NCBI GenBank assembly: GCA_022510785.1
Contig: JAFLSV010000020.1
Location: forward strand, 1-38,538
DNA from: Desulfovibrionaceae bacterium
Lineage (GTDB): Bacteria > Desulfobacterota > Desulfovibrionia > Desulfovibrionales > Desulfovibrionaceae
Direction: 5' to 3'
Length of the DNA stretch: 38,538 nucleotides
The first letter of the stretch is position 1, and the number at the start of each line of letters is the position of its first letter. Of this stretch, positions 30,256 to 36,445 are shown piece by piece. Below the pieces are notes generated by a model that ran no database searches, was not told the DNA's origin, and worked only from the letters and a program-made list of their open reading frames with translations. A program made the translations under genes and the position numbers.

Positions 30256-30984
30256 CTAGCGGAACAGCATCATGATGCCGGTAAACACGCACAGGAAGGA
30301 AATGGCCACCTTAAGCCAAGAGGTATCCACGCGCCGGGCCAGGCAAACGCCCGTCCACAAGCCCGCGCTCTGGATCGCGACCGAAAAAAGGGCGAGCTGC
30401 CAGTTTATCTGATCGAGGATGATATTGCCGACGGTGCCCGAAAAACAGGCAACCAGCTGAAAAGGCTGCGCTGCCGCCACCGTGGTCAGGGGCGCAAAGC
30501 CCATGATAATCATGAGCGGGATGGACAGTATGGGGCCGCCCATGCCCGTCAGCCCGGCCATAAAGCCGGCAAAGGAACCCACAAAGAACAAATAGCGGGC
30601 CCGCCCCTTTTCCGTCTGCATGCTGCGCATGGGATGCGGCGGACGCAGGGTCGCCACGCCGGCGGCAATGATGAACAGCGCAAGAATGGTATTCAGCGCC
30701 ACGGCCCCCACAATATATTTGGTAAACGCGCCCAGGCAGCCAAAAAGAAGCGCCCCCGCGCACTGCGGTATGACCAGGGGCTTTTCAAGCCTGCCGCCGC
30801 GCCAGTGTACCCAGGTGCCCACCATGCCCGTGAAAAAGAAGCTGCACAGGGCCGTGCCCGCCGCCACGGGCAGGGAGAGCCCCGCGCTGTACTGAATGGC
30901 GGGAATGAGCAAAATGCCCCCGATACTGGTTGCTCCGCACAAAAAACCGACAACAAGACAACTGAGAGCAAAAAAAAGCGTCAT
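30256..30984 (-). CDS. TauE/SafE-type exporter
   Basis: A 242-residue inner-membrane protein with about eight helices of the TauE/SafE family, whose members are thought to export sulfite, sulfoacetate or related organosulfur anions. The family repeats are visible: GFLCGATSIGGILLIPAI in the first half and SFAGFMAGLTGMGGPILSIPLMI in the second. The ribosome-binding site is weak. It is transcribed away from an EamA transporter. The intergenic region contains a promoter (31035-31063) and a TATGC-N6-GCATA operator shared with islA, which makes a role in getting rid of sulfite from sulfonate breakdown attractive. The substrate itself is inferred, not shown. Confidence 0.88.
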   Translation of the reverse strand: MTLFFALSCLVVGFLCGATSIGGILLIPAIQYSAGLSLPVAAGTALCSFFFTGMVGTWVHWRGGRLEKPLVIPQCAGALLFGCLGAFTKYIVGAVALNTILALFIIAAGVATLRPPHPMRSMQTEKGRARYLFFVGSFAGFMAGLTGMGGPILSIPLMIIMGFAPLTTVAAAQPFQLVACFSGTVGNIILDQINWQLALFSVAIQSAGLWTGVCLARRVDTSWLKVAISFLCVFTGIMMLFR

Positions 30985-31034
30985 AGCGTGCCATCCGCGC
31001 CGTGCTGGCGCGCCCCCCTGTGGAATATGCTGCC

Positions 31035-31063
31035 GTTATGGGGCAAACCTTAAATTTTTTCAA
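31035..31063 (-). promoter_or_regulatory. Probable promoter of the TauE-type gene
   Basis: Read on the minus strand, TTGAAA (31058-31063) and CATAAC (31035-31040) are 17 bases apart, with a start point near 31028. The operator centre at 31088.5 then lies about 60.5 bases upstream, the usual place for class I activation by CRP-type proteins. Confidence 0.5.
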
Positions 31064-31080
31064 GATATTGCAATACAGCC

Positions 31081-31096
31081 TATGCCATTATGCATA
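31081..31096. promoter_or_regulatory. Operator TATGC-N6-GCATA (tauE/eamA)
   Basis: TATGC at 31081-31085 and GCATA at 31092-31096 form a 5-6-5 inverted repeat between divergent genes, identical in its specified bases to the two sites before islA. No other copy was found when I searched the window for TATGC followed by GCATA at this spacing. Confidence 0.7.
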
Positions 31097-31242
31097 AACC
31101 CTTAACAATCTTTCCCGAAAGCTGGACTTTTGGGCGGAAACAGGTCACTCTCCGCCCTCCCCCGCGCGTCTTTGCGGACGGCTTCCTCCGGACGGAGCCG
31201 CCGCCGTTTTCTTTTTCACGACACATGCTCTGGAGGGCATTC

Positions 31243-32115
31243 ATGCGGCTTTTTCTGCTCACCGGCTTCTGCCTGACGCTTTTTGCCCTCAATTCCATCC
31301 TGTGCCGGGCGGCCCTTATCATTTTTGGCATGGAGCCCTTCCAGTACATCGCCATACGCAGCCTGTCCGCCGCGGGCATGCTGGCCGGCCTGTGCGCGCT
31401 GCATGGTATCCGCCGGCGCGATGACACACAATCAGGCGTCTGGAGGCAGGTGTGGGATGAAAGCTCATGGAGCGGCGCGGCGTTCCTGTTCCTGTACATG
31501 CTGTGCTTTACGCTGGGCTATGTGTCCATAGACTCGGCCACGGGCACGCTTATTCTTAATCTTTCGGTTCAGGCGGGCATGGTGGGCTGGGGACTGGCCA
31601 GAGGCCTGCGCCCCGGCGGGCGGCAAACCCTGGGGCTCGGCATTGCCGTGGCCGGCCTGGCCGCCCTCATGTCGCCCGGCCTGACGGCCCCGTCGCCGCT
31701 GCACGCGCTGCTCATGGCCGGATCGGGCCTGGCCTGGGCGGGGTACAGCATTTGCGGCCGCAGGGCGGCCTCGGCATCGCTGTCCACCGCCGGCAACTTT
31801 CTGCGCTGCATCCCCGCCGGACTTGCGCTGGCCGGCCTGGCGCTCGTCCATGAACAGCCCGCCTGCCCGCAGGCGCTTTTGTGCGCTCTGGCCGCCGGAG
31901 CGCTGGCGTCGGCGCTGGGCTATATCCTGTGGTACGCCGTGGTGCCCCGCTACAGCCTGGTGGCGTCGTCGATCATCCAGCTCTGCGTGCCGCTCATCAC
32001 CGCGCTGCTGGCCGTGACACTCCTGAACGAAACCCTGACTCTGCGCCTGGTCGTCTGCTCCGTGCCCATCCTCGGCGGCATCCTGCTGGCGCTTGTGGGC
32101 CCCAAAAAGGCCTGA
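31243..32115 (+). CDS. EamA/DMT family transporter
   Basis: A 290-residue drug/metabolite-type transporter with about ten membrane helices in two EamA repeats. The second repeat ends with the usual SIIQLCVPLITALLAVTLLNETLTLR and ILGGILLAL. The ATG at 31243 is chosen because GGAGG lies seven bases upstream; an in-frame ATG at 31225 lacks one. Substrates of this family are diverse (metabolites, amino acids) and cannot be assigned. It is divergent from the TauE-type gene and shares its upstream operator. Confidence 0.88.
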   Translation: MRLFLLTGFCLTLFALNSILCRAALIIFGMEPFQYIAIRSLSAAGMLAGLCALHGIRRRDDTQSGVWRQVWDESSWSGAAFLFLYMLCFTLGYVSIDSATGTLILNLSVQAGMVGWGLARGLRPGGRQTLGLGIAVAGLAALMSPGLTAPSPLHALLMAGSGLAWAGYSICGRRAASASLSTAGNFLRCIPAGLALAGLALVHEQPACPQALLCALAAGALASALGYILWYAVVPRYSLVASSIIQLCVPLITALLAVTLLNETLTLRLVVCSVPILGGILLALVGPKKA

Positions 32116-32185
32116 GGGCATTTTTCAGGGTTTGCGCGCCCGCCGGCCCGCCCGGGCCTTCGGCCTGATCCTGGCCGGCCCGCCG

Positions 32186-32201
32186 CCGGCCCTCGGGCCG
32201 G
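32186..32201. terminator. GC hairpin between eamA and arsR
   Basis: CCGGCCC (32186-32192) pairs with GGGCCGG (32195-32201) around TC, in a very GC-rich stretch (32130-32200) with further overlapping repeats. There is no T-tract. It may end the eamA message. Confidence 0.35.
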
Positions 32202-32218
32202 AAATATCATCCGCCCGC

Positions 32219-32247
32219 TTGACATATTTTAATAAATGTTGAAATAT
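32219..32247 (+). promoter_or_regulatory. arsR promoter with overlapping operator
   Basis: A consensus TTGACA (32219-32224) is followed after 17 bases by AAATAT (32242-32247). ATATTT (32224-32229) and AAATAT (32242-32247) form an inverted repeat over the promoter, fitting autorepression by ArsR. The predicted start point is at or near the ATG at 32254. Confidence 0.55.
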
Positions 32248-32253
32248 CAAAAC

Positions 32254-32604
32254 ATGGAAAGCAAACAAGCCAGCCGCCTTTTTGAAACCCTGTCCTCCGC
32301 GGTGCGTCTGGACGTGTTTCGCCTGCTCGTCAAAAACGCGCCGCATGGTCTGGTGGCCGGCGATATTTCACGCCAGCTCGCCATACCCGCCACCAACCTT
32401 TCCTTTCACCTGAAGGCTCTGGCGCAGGGCGGCCTGGTCGAGGTCGAGCGTGAAGGCCGCTTTATGCGCTACAAGGCCGCTATCCCGCTCATGCTCGAAC
32501 TTATCGGCTACCTCACCGAGGAATGCTGCTCGGGCGAGCCGGAGGCCTGTCAGGCATTTCGGACGGGCAGCGCGGCGGCTCCCTGTATTCTGCCCCGCGG
32601 CTGA
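32254..32604 (+). CDS. arsR: ArsR family arsenic-responsive repressor
   Basis: A 116-residue winged-helix repressor of the ArsR/SmtB family that should leave DNA when it binds As(III). The recognition part is DISRQLAIPATNLSFHLKALAQGGLVEVEREGRF. Instead of the alpha3 CVC motif of E. coli ArsR, the cysteines lie at the C-terminus (EECCSGEPEAC, plus one more near the end), a layout seen in other ArsR subtypes. I chose the ATG at 32254 because the N-terminus then fits the family and the -10 element lies just upstream; the ATG at 32236 would overlap the promoter. No Shine-Dalgarno site is seen for either. It opens the arsenic operon. Confidence 0.9.
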   Translation: MESKQASRLFETLSSAVRLDVFRLLVKNAPHGLVAGDISRQLAIPATNLSFHLKALAQGGLVEVEREGRFMRYKAAIPLMLELIGYLTEECCSGEPEACQAFRTGSAAAPCILPRG

Positions 32605-32660
32605 AGCGTTTTGAAGCATGGCGCTCATGGCGGGGCCGCATTTTTTCCGCTTTTTCTTCA

Positions 32661-32671
32661 AAATTTCAACA
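32661..32671 (-). promoter_or_regulatory. Possible second ArsR half-site before arsP
   Basis: On the minus strand these 11 bases match the TGTTGAAATAT stretch of the arsR promoter (32237-32247) at 10 of 11 positions. They lie about 30 bases upstream of the permease gene. This would give internal control of the rest of the operon. Confidence 0.35.
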
Positions 32672-32699
32672 AACGTTAGCTTTATTCAGGAGAATTTTC

Positions 32700-33965
32700 A
32701 TGTCGTGCTGTCCCCCCCTGAACGCCGAAAACCCGGACGCAGCGGCGCGCGTCCGGCCGGCCGGCCCTGCCTCGCTGACGCTGGAACGCTTTGAGGATAT
32801 CAAGACTGCCGGAGGGGTTCTGCCTCTGACGCCCGCGCCCTCATCCCCCGCCAGGGGCGCATCCTGCGGGTGCGGCTGTTCCCCGTCCCGCGCCGCGCCT
32901 CCCGCGAGCGACGGCGGCCCGGGCTGGAACACCCGCTATTTTGCCGCCCTTGCCGCGCTGGTCGGGCTGTGGTGGCTGGCCTACTCGGCTATCCGGCCCC
33001 TGTCGGCCTGGCTGATCTTCGGGGCGCTGGGAATGGAGCAAGGCTCCGCCCTGGGCGCGGGCCTGCAGTTTTTTCTGTACGATACCGCCAAAATTCTCCT
33101 TCTGCTGCTCCTGCTTTTGTATCTTATCGCGTGGCTGCGGGCGGCCCTCAACGTGGAGCGCGTGCGCGACATGCTGGCCGGCAAAAGGCGCGGCCTCGGC
33201 TATGCGCTGGCCGCGCTGTTCGGCTCGGTGACGCCGTTCTGCTCGTGTTCCAGCATTCCGCTTTTTCTGGGATTTTCGTCGGCGGGCATACCCATCGGCA
33301 TCACCATGGCGTTCCTCATCACCTCGCCGCTCATCAACGAGGTGGCCGTGGTGCTCCTGTGGAACCTGCTGGACTGGAAGTTCACGGTCATCTATGCGGC
33401 CGTGGGCATGGGCGCGGGGATCATCGGCGGTTTCGCCATGGACGCGCTGCGCGCCGGACGCTGGCTCCAGCCCCTTGTGCTGGAAGCCATAGCCCACGCC
33501 GCCCCGCGGGCGGGGGACGGCGCGCCCCGAAAGCTCAGCGTCCGCCAGCGGCATCTCTTCGCCTGGAATGAAACCGTGTCGCTCTTTCGCCGCGTCTGGC
33601 GCTGGGTGCTCATTGGCGTGGCCGTGGGCGCGGTTCTGCACGGCGTGGTGCCCGAAAACTGGTTCGCCCAAAACTTCGGCGCCGGGGAATGGTGGACCGT
33701 GCCCGCCGCCGTGCTTTTGGGCATACCGCTCTATACCAGCGTGACGGGCATCGTGCCCATCATGGAAAGCCTGCTCGTCAAGGGCCTGCCCATCGGCACG
33801 ACCATGGCCTTCTGCATGAGCTCGGTGGCGGCCAGCATACCCGGCCTCATCATGCTCCGGCAGATCATGAGCGCCCGGCTTCTGGCCCTGTTCATCGGCT
33901 ACCTGTGGGTGGTGTTCACCCTGGCGGGCTGGGTGTTCAACGCCGCGCAGGCATACCTTTTTTAA
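32700..33965 (+). CDS. arsP: ArsP-like permease (DUF318 family)
   Basis: A 421-residue membrane permease of the family that includes ArsP, which exports trivalent organoarsenicals such as methylarsenite. The core motif TPFCSCSSIPLFLGF is present in the first half, and PLYTSVTGIVPIMESLLVKG with AFCMSSVAASIPGLIMLRQIM in the second. About eight to ten membrane helices are predicted. The N-terminal cytosolic extension of about 75 residues is Pro/Ala-rich and carries Cys-rich SCGCGCSP, which could capture metal. CAGGAG lies seven bases before the ATG at 32700. It follows arsR by 95 bases and is followed by a small thioredoxin gene, as in many DUF318 operons. Confidence 0.85.
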   Translation: MSCCPPLNAENPDAAARVRPAGPASLTLERFEDIKTAGGVLPLTPAPSSPARGASCGCGCSPSRAAPPASDGGPGWNTRYFAALAALVGLWWLAYSAIRPLSAWLIFGALGMEQGSALGAGLQFFLYDTAKILLLLLLLLYLIAWLRAALNVERVRDMLAGKRRGLGYALAALFGSVTPFCSCSSIPLFLGFSSAGIPIGITMAFLITSPLINEVAVVLLWNLLDWKFTVIYAAVGMGAGIIGGFAMDALRAGRWLQPLVLEAIAHAAPRAGDGAPRKLSVRQRHLFAWNETVSLFRRVWRWVLIGVAVGAVLHGVVPENWFAQNFGAGEWWTVPAAVLLGIPLYTSVTGIVPIMESLLVKGLPIGTTMAFCMSSVAASIPGLIMLRQIMSARLLALFIGYLWVVFTLAGWVFNAAQAYLF

Positions 33966-33982
33966 CTTTGCGGGAGGATATC

Positions 33983-34261
33983 ATGCACATTAAAGTGTTC
34001 GGCTCGGGCTGCGCGCGCTGCCATCAGGCGGAAACCCTTGTGCGGGAAGCGGTGCAGAGCTTCGGCAACACCGCCACGGTGGAAATGGTGACGGACTTCA
34101 AGGCCATGATGGCGGCGGGCGTTATGAGTCCGCCAGCCATAGCCATTGACGACAGGGTGGTCTGCACCGGACGTATTCCCGCCAAAAGCGAAGTGGTGGA
34201 ATGGCTGGCCACGGCGGAGCAGGCCGCCTTGTCCGCCCGCGACGGGTGCCCCGGCACATGA
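33983..34261 (+). CDS. Small thioredoxin-like redox protein
   Basis: A 92-residue glutaredoxin/thioredoxin-fold protein of the MTH895 type (redox-active disulfide protein 2). It has the active-site motif C10-AR-C13 in [15 protein letters not shown] and a cis-proline loop in [18 protein letters not shown] lies upstream of the ATG. It starts 17 bases after the permease gene. Such proteins are often paired with DUF318 permeases, and here it may reduce arsenic species or keep the Cys-rich permease or ArsM reduced. Confidence 0.88.
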   Translation: MHIKVFGSGCARCHQAETLVREAVQSFGNTATVEMVTDFKAMMAAGVMSPPAIAIDDRVVCTGRIPAKSEVVEWLATAEQAALSARDGCPGT

Positions 34262-34334
34262 GCGCGCGTTGAGGACGGCGGGAATATCCGGCCGCCCTGT
34301 TCCTTCCTTTTTCATGCAACGGCAGGAGAAACGT

Positions 34335-35408
34335 ATGGAATCTTCCGTTCCGGGCCGCCTGTCTTTTCTGGATCGCTATCTGACCTTATGGATATTTCTG
34401 GCCATGGCGCTGGGTATCGGGCTGGGCTGGCTGGCGCCGGAGCTTGCGGCCGTCATCGGCAGCGCGCGGACAGGCACCACCAATGTGCTCATCGCCGCGG
34501 GGCTCATCATCATGATGTATCCGCCGCTGGCCAGGGTCAAATACGAAAAGCTGGGCCGCGTCTTCCGCCAGAAGAGGCTGCTTGCGCTCTCGCTGGTTCA
34601 GAACTGGGTCATCGGGCCGCTGTTCATGTTTCTGCTGGCCGTTCTGTTTTTATCCGGGCATCAGGAGTACATGACGGGACTCATCCTTATAGGGCTTGCC
34701 CGCTGCATCGCCATGGTGATCGTCTGGAACGACCTGGCCGGAGGCGACCGCGAGTACTGCGCCGGGCTGGTCGCCTTCAACGCCGTGTTTCAGGTGTTGT
34801 TCTTTTCGGCGTACGCTTGGCTGTTCATCACGATTCTGCCCGGGTGCTTCGGGCTTTCGGGGGCCGAGGTGCATGTGGGCATGGGCGAACTGGCCCAAAG
34901 CGTAGGCCTGTATCTGGGTATTCCCTTTCTGGCGGGGGCGCTGTCGCGTCTGTACGGCATCAGGGTGAAGGGCGAGGAGTGGTACGAACGGGTTTTTGTG
35001 CCGCGCGTCAGCCCGTGGGCCTTACGGGCGCTTCTTTGTACCATTGTGATCATGTTTTCGCTCAAGGGCGGCTCCATCGTGCAGATGCCGCTGGATGCGC
35101 TGCGGGTGGCGGCGCCCCTGCTCGTCTATTTTGTCGCCATGTTTCTGCTGTCGTTCCGGCTTTCCTGGCGGGCGGGCGCCGATTATGCGCGATCAGCCAC
35201 ACTGTCCTTTACGGCGGCGTCGAATAATTTTGAACTGGCTATCGCTGTGGCCGTGGCGGTGTTCGGGCTGGATTCCGATCAGGCCTTTGTGGCGGTCATT
35301 GGCCCGCTGGTGGAGGTGCCCGCGCTCATCGGGCTGGTGCATGCGTCCCTGTGGCTGAAAAAGCGCTGGTTCCCGGAGACTTCGCCGGACGGCTTGCAGG
35401 ACGGATGA
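34335..35408 (+). CDS. acr3: Arsenite efflux carrier Acr3
   Basis: Acr3 pumps arsenite out across the inner membrane. The 357-residue protein has about ten helices. Family marks are the conserved cysteine in [18 protein letters not shown] (helix 4), [15 protein letters not shown] near the start, and [23 protein letters not shown] with [13 protein letters not shown] near the end. AGGAG lies about 7 bases before the ATG at 34335; the frame is open further upstream but overlaps the thioredoxin gene. It is co-directional with arsM, which begins 13 bases after its stop. Confidence 0.94.
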   Translation: MESSVPGRLSFLDRYLTLWIFLAMALGIGLGWLAPELAAVIGSARTGTTNVLIAAGLIIMMYPPLARVKYEKLGRVFRQKRLLALSLVQNWVIGPLFMFLLAVLFLSGHQEYMTGLILIGLARCIAMVIVWNDLAGGDREYCAGLVAFNAVFQVLFFSAYAWLFITILPGCFGLSGAEVHVGMGELAQSVGLYLGIPFLAGALSRLYGIRVKGEEWYERVFVPRVSPWALRALLCTIVIMFSLKGGSIVQMPLDALRVAAPLLVYFVAMFLLSFRLSWRAGADYARSATLSFTAASNNFELAIAVAVAVFGLDSDQAFVAVIGPLVEVPALIGLVHASLWLKKRWFPETSPDGLQDG

Positions 35409-35421
35409 CAGGGGGAATGCC

Positions 35422-36276
35422 ATGAACGAACGGGACAAGGCCGAGCTTCAGGCAAGGATTCTTGAGGATTACACCAGCATAGCCACAGGGACCGCACGTT
35501 CCTGCTGCGGCGGATCGGGCTGCTGCGGCGGCACGGACGCCGGAGCTCTGTCCGCCAGCCTCGGATATGCCGCCGAGGATCTGGCCCGCCTGCCGGAAGG
35601 GGCGGACATGGGCCTTTCCTGCGGCAACCCGGGAGCCATAGCCGCCATACGCGAGGGCGAAGTGGTGCTGGATCTGGGCTCCGGAGGAGGCTTTGACGCC
35701 TTTCTGGCCGGCCCCCGGGCGGGGGCGGCGGGCCGCGTCATCGGCGTGGATATGACGCCCGCCATGATCGCCAGGGCCCGCAAGGCCTGTGCCGTCTACC
35801 GCGAGCGTACGGGACTGGATAATGTGGAGTTCCGCCTGGGCGAAATCGAGCATCTGCCGGTGGGCGACGCCTCGGTGGATGTGGTGATATCCAACTGCGT
35901 CATCAACCTTTCCATAGACAAGGCGCAGGTCTGGCGCGAAATCTTCCGCGTGCTGCGCCCCGGCGGGCGGGTGGCCGTGTCCGACATGGTTCTGCGGGAG
36001 CCTCTGCCCGCAGCCGCGGTGGCACCGCTTGAGGCGTGGAGCGGCTGCGTGGCCGGGGCCATGCTGCTGGCCGAGGCGGAAGCGCTCATCAAAAAATGCG
36101 GTTTCGAAGAGATCTCCGTGGTGTGCCGCCCAGGCTATGCCGCGTCCATGGAAGCCGCCGGCGACCCCCTGTATGCGCGGATCTGCCGGCAGCTGCCGCC
36201 GGGCAAAAATCCGGCCGACTTCATCGCCAGCGCCGAATTGAGCGCCACAAAGCCCGCGCGCCGGCCCCGGTCATGA
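35422..36276 (+). CDS. arsM: Arsenite S-adenosylmethionine methyltransferase ArsM
   Basis: ArsM methylates As(III) using SAM. The 284-residue protein has SAM motif I in DLGSGGGFD (84-92). The three conserved arsenic-binding cysteines are present: C67 (GLSCGNP), C159 (ISNCVINLS) and C209 (WSGCVAG). Two extra Cys pairs near the N-terminus (C28-C29 and C34-C35 in [10 protein letters not shown]) could help deliver arsenic. A GGGGGA-like site precedes the ATG. It ends the arsenic operon; I see no terminator between it and islA. Its product, methylarsenite, is the known kind of substrate for ArsP, which is encoded in the same operon. Confidence 0.94.
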   Translation: MNERDKAELQARILEDYTSIATGTARSCCGGSGCCGGTDAGALSASLGYAAEDLARLPEGADMGLSCGNPGAIAAIREGEVVLDLGSGGGFDAFLAGPRAGAAGRVIGVDMTPAMIARARKACAVYRERTGLDNVEFRLGEIEHLPVGDASVDVVISNCVINLSIDKAQVWREIFRVLRPGGRVAVSDMVLREPLPAAAVAPLEAWSGCVAGAMLLAEAEALIKKCGFEEISVVCRPGYAASMEAAGDPLYARICRQLPPGKNPADFIASAELSATKPARRPRS

Positions 36277-36289
36277 ACGCTGCCCGTCA

Positions 36290-36309
36290 CATATGCATTT
36301 TTGCATATG
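36290..36309. promoter_or_regulatory. Operator 1 upstream of islA
   Basis: A perfect inverted repeat: CATATGCA (36290-36297) and TGCATATG (36302-36309) around TTTT, containing TATGC-N6-GCATA. Its centre is about 63 bases upstream of the predicted islA start point. Confidence 0.75.
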
Positions 36310-36327
36310 AAAAAAATAAAAAAACGC

Positions 36328-36356
36328 TTGCCATATCCCCATTTTTGACATATATC
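36328..36356 (+). promoter_or_regulatory. Probable promoter of islA
   Basis: TTGCCA (36328-36333) and TATATC (36351-36356) are spaced by 17 bases, with a start point near 36363 and a leader of about 83 nt. A competing -35-like TTGACA at 36345-36350 lacks a good -10. Confidence 0.5.
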
Positions 36357-36374
36357 TCAAAGCAGGTAATTAAA

Positions 36375-36396
36375 GCCTATGCAATAACGCATAGGC
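36375..36396. promoter_or_regulatory. Operator 2 upstream of islA
   Basis: A perfect inverted repeat: GCCTATGC (36375-36382) and GCATAGGC (36389-36396) around AATAAC, containing TATGC-N6-GCATA. It lies 86 bases (centre to centre) after operator 1 and, by the predicted start point, inside the leader near +22. Confidence 0.75.
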
Positions 36397-36445
36397 AAAG
36401 TCAAAGGATAATCCATACCCACACTTCAGCTCAAGGAGTCTCGCC

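Noticed and set aside
36290..36330. Palindrome before islA as the terminator of the arsenic operon
   Set aside because: On the plus strand the hairpin is followed by a run of A, not T, and its sequence core recurs upstream of other promoters, as expected of an operator.
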